DNA of 64,000 bases. It comes from JAWOLE01 sp963815655 (GTDB taxonomy: Bacteria > Acidobacteriota > Thermoanaerobaculia > UBA5066 > Gp7-AA6). Shown piece by piece: positions 7,824 through 16,509 of the stretch (positions within the stretch are counted from its first letter, which is position 1; every line of letters begins with the position of its first letter). The stretch spans positions 3,224,001 to 3,288,000 of the forward strand of contig CAWFHK010000001.1 in NCBI GenBank assembly GCA_963815655.1, written 5' to 3'. The notes under the pieces are model-generated. The model saw only the letters and a program-made list of their open reading frames with translations. It searched no databases and was not told the origin of the DNA. The translations under genes were made by a program, and so were the position numbers.

Positions 7824-9425
7824 TTGGCGGCGCTTCTGGCCTGCGGCTTCTGGGGCTACTCCAACGACGACGCCTTCATCACCTACCGTTACGCGGACCA
7901 ATGGGCGAGCGGCAACGGGTTGACCTTCAACACCGGCGAACACATCCTGGGTACATCGGCTCCCGGTTACGCGTTGCTCCTCGGGGCCCTCTCGCTGGCG
8001 ACACGTTTCCTCGGGATCGGCGTTCCGGAGTGGGGAACCCTGCTCTCGCTGGCGGCGGTCCTTCTCCTCTCCTGCGTTCTCGCGGCCGGCCTCGCGCGTA
8101 CCTCCGCATCCCTTCGGCTGGGCGTCCCGCTGCTCTTCGGAATTGGAGCGCTCCTCTGGCGCTGGAATCTCGAGATGCTCGGCTCGGAGGCGCTGCTCGT
8201 GGTGTCGCTGGTCGCACTCGGAGCTTGCCTCGTCTTTCTGAAAGAAGATCTTGTCCTCGGCGGTATGGTTCTGGCTTCGGCGATGATCCTCCGGCTGGAC
8301 GCGGCCCTGGCTGCTGCCAGCATCGGAGTCGTTCTCTGGATCTTTCGGCGGCGCTTCCCGTGGAAGTTCACGATCGCGGGACTCTGCCCTCTGGCGTTCT
8401 GGCTGGGCGGTCTCTACTCACGCTTTGGAACCTGGATACCAACAACTCTCGCCGCAAAACGCTCGGAATTTTCGGGAGCCGGCAAGGCCTATTCGCTGGC
8501 GGAGTGGACCTGGCTGCGCCGTTCTCTTCCATTGTCCGGTTGCCTCGCGCTTCTCGCGCTTGCCTGCGTCGGCGGCTACGTTTGCGGAAAGCATGGCCTC
8601 TGGAAGCACCCGGCGGTAGCCGCGCTGACGCTCTGGCTTCTCGCTCACGAAATCGTCTACCGTTCGGTTCGCGTTCCCTTTGCGCCCTGGTATCACGAGG
8701 GGCTGGTCAACGCGGTCCTGATCCTGGCGTCTCTCGGCGCCGTCGCGCTGGGGCGGGCCCTGCTCTTCCGGCGCCGGCACAGAGAGGAAACTCTCGTTCC
8801 GGCACTCGTGGCGGCCCTCCTCCTGTCGCCCGTCCTCGCGCCGTCGGTATCGTACGTTTGGACACAATGGCGCCGGCCGCCGGATCCCCGTTTCGAGATC
8901 TACCGAACCATCGGCGAGTACCTGCGCCGAAATGCCTTTCCTCAATCGACGGTTGCAGCGGTCGAGGTCGGAATCCTCGGATACTTCTCGAAGGTGCCGA
9001 TCCTGGACCTGTCGGGGATCGTAACGCCGGATCTCATCGGCGCGAGGTCGCAGCACCGTCTCGGGCAGATCGTGATCGCATCGGAACCCGAATACATTCT
9101 GGATGCGCCGCAGTTTCGCGACAATGTCCTGTCCTTCCTGAAGGATCCCGAGGTCATCGAAGCGTACCGGCCGGTACGCCGGTTCTTGCCGGCATCCGGC
9201 GGCGAGGCGTATCGCTTGATGGAACGTGCGTCGATACGGATTCGGGGGCCCGATCAGAGTTCGTCGAGGAGCGTCGCTGGCAGGCCGCCGAAGGCGCCGG
9301 AGGACATGAGGATCAGGACGTCGCCGCCGCGCCTCGCGATCGAGCGCCGTCTGGGGCGTCAGGCGCCGCGCGTGGAAGATCGGGGCGATGACGAGAGCGA
9401 CGGCTCGTTGAAGGCGTGGGCCTAA
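7824..9425 (+). CDS. polytopic membrane glycosyltransferase-like protein, both ends uncertain
   Basis: About 10 membrane segments. The signature SNDDAFITYRYADQW close to the N-terminus resembles GT-C fold lipid-linked sugar transferases of the ArnT/mannosyltransferase type, where the Asp pair after TM1 is catalytic. The start is unclear: TTG 7824 lies inside TM1. A GTG at 7748, overlapping the previous stop, would give a natural cytosolic leader if the run of eight G at 7786-7793 carried an indel. After YRLMERASIRIRG (about 9240) the frame runs through an antisense mpl remnant, so the last 55 residues are probably not native. Cell-envelope glycosylation is inferred. Confidence 0.75.
   Translation: MAALLACGFWGYSNDDAFITYRYADQWASGNGLTFNTGEHILGTSAPGYALLLGALSLATRFLGIGVPEWGTLLSLAAVLLLSCVLAAGLARTSASLRLGVPLLFGIGALLWRWNLEMLGSEALLVVSLVALGACLVFLKEDLVLGGMVLASAMILRLDAALAAASIGVVLWIFRRRFPWKFTIAGLCPLAFWLGGLYSRFGTWIPTTLAAKRSEFSGAGKAYSLAEWTWLRRSLPLSGCLALLALACVGGYVCGKHGLWKHPAVAALTLWLLAHEIVYRSVRVPFAPWYHEGLVNAVLILASLGAVALGRALLFRRRHREETLVPALVAALLLSPVLAPSVSYVWTQWRRPPDPRFEIYRTIGEYLRRNAFPQSTVAAVEVGILGYFSKVPILDLSGIVTPDLIGARSQHRLGQIVIASEPEYILDAPQFRDNVLSFLKDPEVIEAYRPVRRFLPASGGEAYRLMERASIRIRGPDQSSSRSVAGRPPKAPEDMRIRTSPPRLAIERRLGRQAPRVEDRGDDESDGSLKAWA
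9254..9421 (-). pseudogene. 3' remnant of a second mpl gene
   Basis: On the minus strand this stretch encodes ALVIAPIFHARRLTPQ and then, after a deletion of about 27 codons, GDVLILMSSGAFGGLPATLL followed by its own TGA. Both pieces match the end of the intact mpl at 14992-16380 (ALILAPVFHAKRLTPE and GDVVILMSSGAFGGLPATLL). The remnant lacks everything upstream, is out of frame at the junction and cannot be functional. It marks an old duplication or replacement of mpl on the other side of the accessory zone. Confidence 0.8.
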
Positions 9426-9467
9426 TGGCTGTCGGACCGGAGGATGACCGGAGCGCGGGCCAGAGAT

Positions 9468-9539
9468 ACAGGCCCAAACCCACGGCGGCGGCGGTTCCGA
9501 GACCGGAGCGATACCACCGTGCCGTGGGCTGGGCCTGTA
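9468..9539. repeat. imperfect inverted repeat
   Basis: TACAGGCCC..CCCACGGC at 9467-9486 is mirrored by GCCGTGGG..GGGCCTGTA at 9521-9539, giving two 8-9-bp paired blocks and a 34-base loop. No T-run follows, so it is not a plain intrinsic terminator. It lies between the mpl remnant and the broken secreted-protein gene. Confidence 0.55.
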
Positions 9540-9554
9540 CTATCGCGGGGAATC

Positions 9555-10790
9555 TCAGGGCGCTAACTCGATCTTATACACCCCGACGTCGGCGCCACTT
9601 CCGCACGAAATGTGACTGCTGGAAACAAGTAGTGTGAGACCCCCCCAGGAGTTATAGAGAACATTACCAAGACCGTCATGCCGAATCTGACCAGCGTCCG
9701 GAGCGATGTTGAGTGTCTGCCGATAGGGGTAAATGGAGTTACAACCGATGTCGATCAGCAGATCCCATCCAACAAACAGCATCGCACAAGCGCCTTTACA
9801 GTTGGGGTTCGTGTTTCGCGTTCGGTACACTTGGACGCGATCAGGCTAGGATCCAGGCGAGTTGGCACAGGTCATATTGGACGCATAAGTCCGAGTCATG
9901 TAAACGTACTGAGTAGCAGGGTCGTAGGCGATGCTGATGTTGACCAGCCAGGGGCCATGAACTGTCTGCCACGTCCCATCCATGGCCGTCGGCCAGACAA
10001 TCCCTGTCACGTTCAGGAGACCGTTACCGTCAGCACGGGTCCAGTTCACACCGTCGGTGCTCTTGAGCAAGTATGCGAGCGTCCTGTTGTTGTTGCACTG
10101 GATCGAGTCTTCATAACCTGGGCTGCGGTTAGCCACTGTGGCCGCCATGTAGAACGTCCCGTTGAGTAGAACGATGGAGCTCTTTTCGACAGAGCTGCAG
10201 TTTGAGGCATTTGGTGATGGGCCGCAGGGTTCCGGCGGTTGGAAACCCAAGGCTGCCCATTGGGGGTCGTTCAGAACCGGGTTGCCTGAGTACGCTGTCC
10301 AGGAGAGGCCGTCATTGGAGAAATCCATCCCGATGCTTCCGAGGCTCCCCGAGCTAGGTAAGCAGGCACTCGCTTGGCTCATGTGGAACATGGCGAAGGG
10401 GTAATACAGGCCGTTGTCCGGGTTCCGGAAGACTGGACTCTGCGCGGCCATCGGATACGGGACCGTATAGTAGACGCTATCCCACCCATATGGTGCTGGT
10501 AGCCCGCAGCTGTAGCCCGTGAGTTGCTGCGGAGGGCTGACATAGGTGTGAACATGCCTGAAGCTCCCTGTACCGTCGCACCCCCCATCGCCGGGACAGA
10601 GACCGCTTTGATTGTAGCTCAAACCCTCGAAGGCGCTGCTACCTTGCCGAAAGTAATCTGCCGGGTAGCAGAATGCATCAGCGGTAGTGAGCTCAGTAGT
10701 CTGGACTACGTGCCAATACGCAAGGGCCCTGTGCGGGATTATCAGAAATGCGGCTATCACGATGGTAAGTCGCAATGCAAGGAGCTTCAT
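9555..10790 (-). pseudogene. secreted beta-propeller-like protein interrupted by in-frame TAG
   Basis: From the ATG at 10790, behind GGAGGCGG, the frame encodes a signal peptide (MKLLALRLTIVIAAFLIIPH, cleaved near ALA) and a Cys-rich exported protein with repeats of the type YGWDSVYYTVPYPMA and SNDGLSWTAYSGNPV. These recall glycoside-hydrolase or sialidase beta-propellers; no catalytic set is identifiable. A TAG at 9848-9846 interrupts it after CANSPGS. The same frame then continues PDRVQVYRTRNTNPNCKGAC for another 95 codons to a TGA at 9555, with similar composition and reading smoothly across the stop. It is a pseudogene, read-through gene or sequence error; about 410 codons in total. Confidence 0.7.
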
Positions 10791-10882
10791 GGCCGCCTCC
10801 CCGCGATGATGACACTGAGTTGGAACGAATTGGAGGAGGGAAGCCAATCCGGGGAAGGAATGCGGTCGGAGGAGCCGTCTGC

Positions 10883-11452
10883 CTAGCTGATTTCGAGCTG
10901 AGAGATCAGTGAAGGATGAAAGGGCGAACTCAAGCTCGCTTGTCCACCCAGGTCAGCAGCGCCGCGAACGACCGCCGAACCTGACGAAAGAGATACTTGG
11001 GACACATCGGCCGCGGGCACGCAGGTGTGGTGGAGATTCCCGGTACACTCCCACATGCGAATCGAAATGGGGAATGGCCCGCGCCGAGGAAGCCACGCAG
11101 TTGTGCTGGCTACGGGCCCCTCAAAGTTCCATTCGGGGAAGGAGCGGGACCAAGTCGCGAGACCATCATGGAAGACGGCGAGTGATGCAAGGGATGCATC
11201 CATTGGCAGGTCGAATGTGGCTGTGCCTTGAGCGTTGGTCTTTGATTGCTGAACCTGATCGGGGGCGTAAGTGAGTCTCACCGTTGCGTCAGGTAGCGGT
11301 AGGCCACCATCCGTGATAACCGAGACTAGGACCGTGGTTGCGAGAGGACGTTCCGTCCGTTGGTGCTCGGGGCGTTCCGGGGATTGAGCAGCTGACCAGG
11401 TAGCGAGAGAGAGACAAATTGCTTCAATGGTGAGGATCTGACTGCTTCTCAT
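10883..11452 (-). CDS. secreted protein with carboxypeptidase-regulatory-like domain
   Basis: A 189-residue protein with a signal peptide (MRSSQILTIEAICLSLATWS, cleavage near SAAQS) and one beta-sandwich domain at residues 40-110 (TTVLVSVITDGGLPLPDATV, NAQGTATFDLP). This is typical of the CarboxypepD_reg/transthyretin-like fold in surface proteins. The rest has four Cys residues and no recognised motif. The ATG is preceded by AAGGAGCCCCT, a good ribosome binding site. It lies 92 bp upstream of, and on the same strand as, the interrupted secreted protein, so the two probably form an operon. Codon use appears less GC-biased than the housekeeping genes, hinting at acquisition. Confidence 0.7.
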   Translation of the reverse strand: MRSSQILTIEAICLSLATWSAAQSPERPEHQRTERPLATTVLVSVITDGGLPLPDATVRLTYAPDQVQQSKTNAQGTATFDLPMDASLASLAVFHDGLATWSRSFPEWNFEGPVASTTAWLPRRGPFPISIRMWECTGNLHHTCVPAADVSQVSLSSGSAVVRGAADLGGQASLSSPFHPSLISQLEIS

Positions 11453-11723
11453 AGGGGCTCCTTGAATAGGAAATCGAAGATGTGAATGTCACGAATGATC
11501 GTCAAGGAGGCGCTCTTGCGGCGTGCCACAGAACGCCGGTGAAGGCTTGGTCGGAAGGTGTTGTTGGCTCGGGCCTTACGCTGGATTTGAGGGGAAGAGG
11601 AGCGGTGACCCGGGACATCATGAGCACCGCATGAACAAGATGCAAGAACTGTTCCGATTGACAGTGACTGAGTTCAAGCCCTGGCACTCGGTCTGCGTAT
11701 TCAGGAACCGCTCGTACCTTCGA

Positions 11724-12606
11724 ATGATTGCCCCTCTGATTCTCTTGCCGGCGCTCTTCGTCGATGAGGATCGGGTTTCGTACCCCGTCGCCACCGGCAT
11801 CCGCTGCCTCGTGCCGGAAAGAGCGCTCTCGACCCGGCGGTCTGGCGGGCCATGTGGCCGCGCTCGGAGCGAATCTGGTTGTGACGGCCGGGCCGCCGGC
11901 CCCTGAGACCGATCAGGCGGCAGGCATGTCGGGGCTCGCCTACCTCGCGTTTCTGACGACCGAAGAGATTCCGGGCTTGGCCGGCGATCCCGCGCGGGTT
12001 GCCGAAGCAAGGTCGGAGCAGAATCTCGCGGGGTTCTATTACTGGGACGCCGGGATCTCCCAGGAAGGGTTTACGACTCCCGAGGCCCAGCAACTCGTCT
12101 ACGCGACGCTCAAGGGCCTGTTCCCCGACAAGCTCGTCCTCTATCCGACGCGCCTGGATCCGATCGTCTAAAGTCCCGATTTCCTGGACCGGTATTTCCG
12201 GCGCGCGTTTACCGATCTGGTCACTCCCTACTACTACCCCGTCGGAACGACGTTCATCGGGGAGGCGCGGGAAGAGGACGCATGGCGTGATCGGCTGGCG
12301 ACGCTTCTGGCAGCTCTTGCCCCCCGCGTGCCTGCGGGCAAGAAGATCCTCCCGGTGTTGCAGGGCTACGAGCAGCCGGGATACCCGGTCAGCGCGCGGT
12401 TCCCGGCCGCGCAGCTGATGGTCTACCGGCAGTTCTGGCCGGAGCTCGCCGACGCGGCCGTCGAGGCGTGGGAACTTCCGGGGACCGAGCCGCTCGTCGA
12501 GCTCGCAGACCTGCCGACGCTTCAGAAGGGGGTCTGCCGTCTCTTCGCGGATCTTGAAGGTCCGAACGCCCGCTGCCGGGTGAGGACAACGTTGGGGTGG
12601 AGATGA
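11724..12606 (+). pseudogene. decayed exported protein gene with frameshift and in-frame TAA
   Basis: A hydrophobic start (MIAPLILLPALF) leads into SYPVATGIRCL. A frameshift near 11840 then moves the sequence into the frame encoding HVAALGANLVVTAGPPAPE and GFYYWDAGISQEGF. A TAA at 12169-12171 interrupts that frame after LYPTRLDPIV, and the same frame continues SPDFLDRYFRRAFTDLVTPY to 12606. Composition and continuity show that this was one protein of about 290 residues, perhaps a TIM-barrel-like hydrolase. I cannot name the family. It abuts the left end of a truncated insertion sequence. Confidence 0.7.
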
Positions 12607-12759
12607 CAGCCGATTGCTACTGAATACCCCTGTCAAGCCATTCCAAAAGGGGCTCCTCTCCGAAAAGTGTAAAGGGACTGGAAGTGTCTGAGCGAGAAGC
12701 GCATCGGATCGCCCGCTATCTTTCGTGGGTGAAGGCCTACGAAGGGAGAACGAGGACCG

Positions 12760-13396
12760 ATGCGCATGGAGACTTGTATCAGGAAGGGACTGGGTCTGAA
12801 AGCCCACCGAGTTCGGGCGGTGGTTGAGGAGTCCGGGCGGCTGGTGGCGGAGATCGAGTGGATCGCTGGTCGGCGACTGACCTGCGGAGGTTGTTGGAGG
12901 CAGGCAAAGCAGGTCCACTCGGCGCGGCCGGAGCGGGAATGGCGGGACCTGCGGATACGGGATCAGGATTTGGTATTGCGCTACGCGCCGCGACGGGTTC
13001 GATGCCGCGACTGCGGGGTGCGGGTGGAGCGGATCCCGTGGGCAGATCGGTGGCAGCGGATCACGAAGGCGTTGTCGCGTAGTCTGGCGGAGCTGTCGCG
13101 GAAGCTTTCCTGGAAGGAGACGGCAGGTCACTTCGGGGTGGACTGGAAGACGGTCGCCTCGGCGGTGCGCCGGGCCGTGGAATGGGGCCTGAAGAATCGG
13201 CCCTGGAGGCCGCTGCACTGGATCGGGATCGACGAGGTCTCTCGCAGCAAAGGGCAGCGTTATCTGACTCTGGTCTACGACCTGGAGCGTGGCCGGTTGA
13301 TCTGGATCGGGGAGAACCGGGACACCGCGACGATGGAGGAGTTTTTCCAATGGCTGGGATCTCAACGGAGACGGTCGATCAAAGTCGTCTGCTGGG
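12760..13396 (+). pseudogene. ISL3-family transposase, C-terminus missing
   Basis: The preserved part has the family's N-terminal zinc-binding set (CGGCWRQ, then CRDCG), the helix-turn-helix around FGVDWKTVASAVRRAVEWG and the first catalytic Asp in WIGIDEVSRSKG. Homology stops after SIKVVCWE, about half the usual length of some 400 residues. The remaining residues to 13479 are read from the palindrome and the neighbouring element. The second Asp and the Glu of the DDE triad are lost. Confidence 0.8.
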
Positions 13397-13437
13397 AGGT
13401 GTCCGGTTGTGTGTTACACACACAACCGGACACCTCC
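13395..13437. repeat. perfect 20-bp inverted repeat with 3-base loop
   Basis: The arm GGAGGTGTCCGGTTGTGTGT at 13395-13414 is exactly mirrored at 13418-13437, with TAC between. It sits precisely where homology of both transposases ends. It has no adjoining T-run and belongs to neither coding sequence. Confidence 0.9.
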
Positions 13438-14191
13438 GGATCCTGCGGTCCTTGCAGTAGCTCCAGAGGCAGTCGTTGATGAACTCCGAACCGTTGTCCG
13501 AGTCGATGCCGGAGAGTGGGAAAGGAAGCCGCCCTCGGATCTCTTCCAGAGCCTCCCGCACGGTCTCCTGACCCTTGCCCAGGATCGCTTCCGTCTCCAC
13601 CCAGGCCGTGTGGATGTCGGTGAAGTTGAGCGAATAGGCGAATCGCCCGTCCCCGCTATTGCCAGAGTGCGAGACCAGATCCACCTCGCCAAATCCTGGC
13701 ACGGTCACGTCCCAGTTATCCGTGCGGATCGGAATGTGATGCTTCAGAAGCGTCCCCGGCTTGGTCCGTCCGTAGAAGCGCCTCTTCAGACTTCGCTTGC
13801 TCCCTGCCAGCCGCCGGTCGATCTGCCGGGCGCTGATGGAGAGCAGCTGCCGCTCCACCTCGGGACTCGGACGAAAACGTCGGCGAATCCACGGCATCCA
13901 TACCGGCACGATCCCCGTCAACCTCACCGACCACGGATACCCGGCCGCCTCCCAGACCCCACGCAGAATCGAAATCACTTGCGACCCGTAGTGCGGCCCA
14001 CGCACCCCCCGGCGCCGCGCCCGCGGCTTCCCGCCAGGCGGTGGACCCGAAAGCTTACGTATCGCGTACTTTCGGTTGTACCCGCAGACTCGACAAAACT
14101 CCTCCAGAATCTTCCCCTTCTCCTGCCTCGAAGCCCCTCGGTAACGCCCGAAAATCTCCCGGAAATACTCCCATTTCGATCGCCCGCCCAT
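13438..14191 (-). pseudogene. integrase-core (rve) transposase, C-terminus missing
   Basis: From ATG 14191 it encodes an N-terminal helical DNA-binding region (KGKILEEFCRVCGYNRKYAI), a central linker, and an integrase catalytic core with the first Asp in GFGEVDLVSHSG and the second in GIDSDNGSEFIND. The final Glu region (normally xxxKNDNxxVEQKN-like) is missing because the frame enters the palindrome after CKDRRIR. Family assignment within the rve-type insertion sequences is not possible by eye. It is non-functional as it stands. Confidence 0.78.
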
Positions 14192-14283
14192 CCGGTAACC
14201 CTCCCTTCCACATCTTCCCCCCGGGTTACCTTTTCAAATGGCGCGACCACCCCCCCTCCGGTTACATTCTGCGCGGCGCGATG

Positions 14284-14320
14284 CGATACCTTGACAGGGT
14301 ATACCGCGGGAGGGTATGCT
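14284..14320 (+). promoter_or_regulatory. higBA promoter with overlapping operator
   Basis: TTGACA at 14291-14296 and TATGCT at 14315-14320 are separated by 18 bp. ATACC..GGTAT half-sites flank and overlap the -35 box (ATACCTTGACAGGGTATACC), and GGGTAT recurs just before the -10 box. This is a plausible HigA autorepression site. The expected transcript start coincides with the GTG proposed for higB, implying a leaderless message. Confidence 0.6.
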
Positions 14321-14327
14321 CTGGGCG

Positions 14328-14618
14328 GTGGCGATCCAAAGCTTCGCCAGCCAAGCTCTCGAGCGCTTCTTCCTGGAAGGGCGGCTCCTCAAGGGCGCCG
14401 GTTGGTCCGCCGTCGCGAAGGTGGCCACGAGGAAGCTGGACATGCTGGACTACGCGGCCGCGTTGATGGATTTGGCGTCGCCACCGGGCAATCGGCTGGA
14501 GGCTTTGAGAGGGAAGCTCGATGGGTTTCACAGCATTCGAATCAACGATCAGTGGAGAGTGGTCTTTCGCTGGACGACGTCCGGACCGGCCGAGGTCGAT
14601 ATCCGCGACTATCATTGA
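14328..14618 (+). CDS. higB: HigB-like toxin (RelE/ParE superfamily mRNA interferase)
   Basis: About 96 residues. The pattern IQSFASQALERFFLEG at the start, KLDMLDYAAALMDLASPPGN in the middle and FHSIRINDQWRVVFRW near the end is that of the HigB branch of the RelE superfamily, ribosome-dependent mRNA endonucleases. The toxin precedes the antitoxin, as in all higBA loci. An ATG at 14316 gives four more residues but lies inside the likely -10 box, so GTG 14328, matching the usual MIKSF-type N-terminus, is preferred. It is adjacent to mobile element debris, a common setting for such modules. Confidence 0.88.
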   Translation: MAIQSFASQALERFFLEGRLLKGAGWSAVAKVATRKLDMLDYAAALMDLASPPGNRLEALRGKLDGFHSIRINDQWRVVFRWTTSGPAEVDIRDYH

Positions 14619-14627
14619 GGACCGATC

Positions 14628-14927
14628 GTGAGAGACAGACCGAGGCTTAGAAAACCGACCCCACCCGGCGAGATTCTTCGCGAGGAGTTCCTGATCCCTC
14701 TCGGTATGACCCAAAGGCGCCTGGCGGATCATCTCGGGTATGACGTCAAGGTGGTCAACCGGATCGTCAACGGCCGCAGCGCGGTGACTGCCGAAATGGC
14801 CCTGAAGCTCGCGGCGTCTTTCCGCACCACGCCGGAGTTCTGGCTCAACGCGCAGAAAGCGGTGGATCTCCATCGGGCAGCTGGCCGCGTTGCCAGTCTG
14901 CCTCGGCCCCTCCTTCGAGCTGGCTGA
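14628..14927 (+). CDS. higA: HigA antitoxin, XRE-family helix-turn-helix
   Basis: A 99-residue protein with the HigA motif PGEILREEFLIPLGMTQRRL running into an HTH_3 domain (LADHLGYDVKVVNRIVNGRS) and the conserved TAEMALKLAASFRTTPEFWL. It neutralises HigB and, with it, represses the shared promoter. GTG start at 14628 behind GAGGA, nine bases after the toxin stop, so the two are co-expressed. Confidence 0.93.
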   Translation: MRDRPRLRKPTPPGEILREEFLIPLGMTQRRLADHLGYDVKVVNRIVNGRSAVTAEMALKLAASFRTTPEFWLNAQKAVDLHRAAGRVASLPRPLLRAG

Positions 14928-14991
14928 GACCGCAATCCACACGACTGAGCCTCCCATTTCCGGAGATGAACGCCACCGCTGCAGAGCCACC

Positions 14992-16380
14992 TCACAGCGC
15001 GTCCAGAAGCGTCGCCGGCAGGCCGCCGAAGGCGCCGGAGGACATGAGGATGACGACGTCGCCGGCGCGCGCGTTCTGTCGGAGGATTTCCGGGATTTCG
15101 GCGATCGAGTCGGGGGCGAAGGCCGGCTTGCCGGCGTCGGAGAACCGGCGGACGAGGGACGCGCGGTCGAGCACGGTCTCGGGGGTCAGGCGCTTCGCGT
15201 GGAAGACGGGCGCGAGGATGAGAGCGTCCGCTCCGGCGAAGGCGCGGGCGTAGTCCTCCTCGAAGATCTTGCGGCCGGCCGTGTTCGAGCGGGGCTCGAA
15301 GAGGGCCCACAGGCGGCGCCCCGGCCAGCGCTTCCGCGCCGCGGCGAGCGTGCCGCCGGCGGCCGTCGGGTGGTGCGCGAAGTCGTCCACGACGAGAATG
15401 CCGCGGACCTCTCCCTTGACCTCGAGCCTCCGGCGCACTCCCTCGAAACGCGGCAGCGCCGTGGCGATCTCTTCCACCGACAGGCCAAGGCCGCGCGTGA
15501 GCGCGATTGCCCCGAGAGCGTTGCGCAGGTTGTGGCCGCCCGAGAGCGGCGAGCGCAGGCGCCCGGCCGGTTTTCCGGACTCGAGCAGCGTGAAGTCCGT
15601 TCCGGCCGGATGGTCCTCGATGTCGCGCGCTGAAGTGTCCGCTCCGGCGTCCGCGAGCGACACGCGTGTCACCGGCGCGCGGGCTTCTGACAGGGCCTCG
15701 CCGACCCGGGCGTCGTCAGCGTTGGCGACGATCCTGCCTTCGCGCGGCACGAGGGCGGCGACCTGGCGGAAGGCCTCGACGACGGCGTCGAGGTCCGGAT
15801 AGAGGTCCGCGTGGTCGAACTCGATGTTGCCGACGAAGAGGTGCCGCGGCTCGTAGTGGAGGAACTTCGGTCCCCGGTCGAAGAACGCCGCGTTGTACTC
15901 GTCCCCCTCGAGCACGAAGTGGGGGCCGGCACCCCGGCGATACCCGCGCGCGAGGTTCTTCATCTCGCCTCCGACGAGGAATCCCGGGTCGCGTCCGGAG
16001 TCGAGCAGCAGCCAGGAGGCGAGCGCCGATGTGGTCGTCTTGCCGTGCGTTCCCGTGATGACGACGGAAATCTTTCCTGGAAGAAGGTACTGGCGCACCG
16101 CCTGTGGCAACGAGAGGACAGGCAGCCCGCGCCGGAAGGCCTCCGCCGCCTCGGGGTTGTCCCGCGTGGCGGCGTTGCCGACGATCATGGCGTCGCAGTC
16201 CTCGGGGACGTGCTCGGCGGAAAAGCCCCGGAAGAGAGGGATTTGCAAGGATTCCAGGAGCGTGGACATCGGAGGATAGAGGTCGCCGTCGCTGCCCGTG
16301 ACCCGGTGCCCCGCCTCCGACAGCAGGGCCGCCAGAGGCACCATGGCGATGCCTCCGATCGGCGCCATGTGGATCTTCAA
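14992..16380 (-). CDS. mpl: UDP-N-acetylmuramate:L-alanyl-gamma-D-glutamyl-meso-DAP ligase
   Basis: Recycles the murein tripeptide by ligating it to UDP-MurNAc in the cytoplasm. The 462-residue protein (family about 455) shows the MurC/Mpl N-terminal IHMAPIGGIAMVPLAALL, ATP loop GTHGKTTTSALASW, substrate segments FVLEGDEYNAAFFD and NIEFDHADLYPD, and the C-terminal FAHHPTAAGGTLAAARKRWP. Start ATG 16380. It converges with higBA and diverges from the DUF1573 gene. A fragment of a second copy lies at 9254-9421, so the interval between them probably has a rearrangement history. Confidence 0.95.
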   Translation of the reverse strand: MKIHMAPIGGIAMVPLAALLSEAGHRVTGSDGDLYPPMSTLLESLQIPLFRGFSAEHVPEDCDAMIVGNAATRDNPEAAEAFRRGLPVLSLPQAVRQYLLPGKISVVITGTHGKTTTSALASWLLLDSGRDPGFLVGGEMKNLARGYRRGAGPHFVLEGDEYNAAFFDRGPKFLHYEPRHLFVGNIEFDHADLYPDLDAVVEAFRQVAALVPREGRIVANADDARVGEALSEARAPVTRVSLADAGADTSARDIEDHPAGTDFTLLESGKPAGRLRSPLSGGHNLRNALGAIALTRGLGLSVEEIATALPRFEGVRRRLEVKGEVRGILVVDDFAHHPTAAGGTLAAARKRWPGRRLWALFEPRSNTAGRKIFEEDYARAFAGADALILAPVFHAKRLTPETVLDRASLVRRFSDAGKPAFAPDSIAEIPEILRQNARAGDVVILMSSGAFGGLPATLLDAL

Positions 16381-16509
16381 GCCCGGCCTTTTCTGCTCAA
16401 ATCGCTCGCGCGACCAACGAAAACACCCGTTCTCGTCCCTTTTGTGGAAATATCCGTTGGTTTGAGGGAGTTTGACCCAAACGTCATACTAAGACAGAAG
16501 GAGTCGGAA

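Larger units (their letters stand above)
12651..14266. mobile_element. two truncated insertion sequences joined tail to tail
   Basis: The left half (12651-13394) starts with GGCTCCTCTCCGAAAAGTGT, which looks like an ISL3-family terminal inverted repeat, and carries the N-terminal two thirds of an ISL3-type transposase. The right half (13438-14266) has the opposite orientation, carries an rve/DDE transposase lacking its C-terminus and ends near CCGGTTACA. Neither has its second end. They meet at a perfect palindrome at 13395-13437. The composite cannot transpose by itself. Confidence 0.7.

Noticed and set aside
11701..13365. 554-codon minus-strand frame across the pseudogene and ISL3 remnant
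   Set aside because: It crosses two unrelated elements and shows no domain; the plus-strand products are recognisable.
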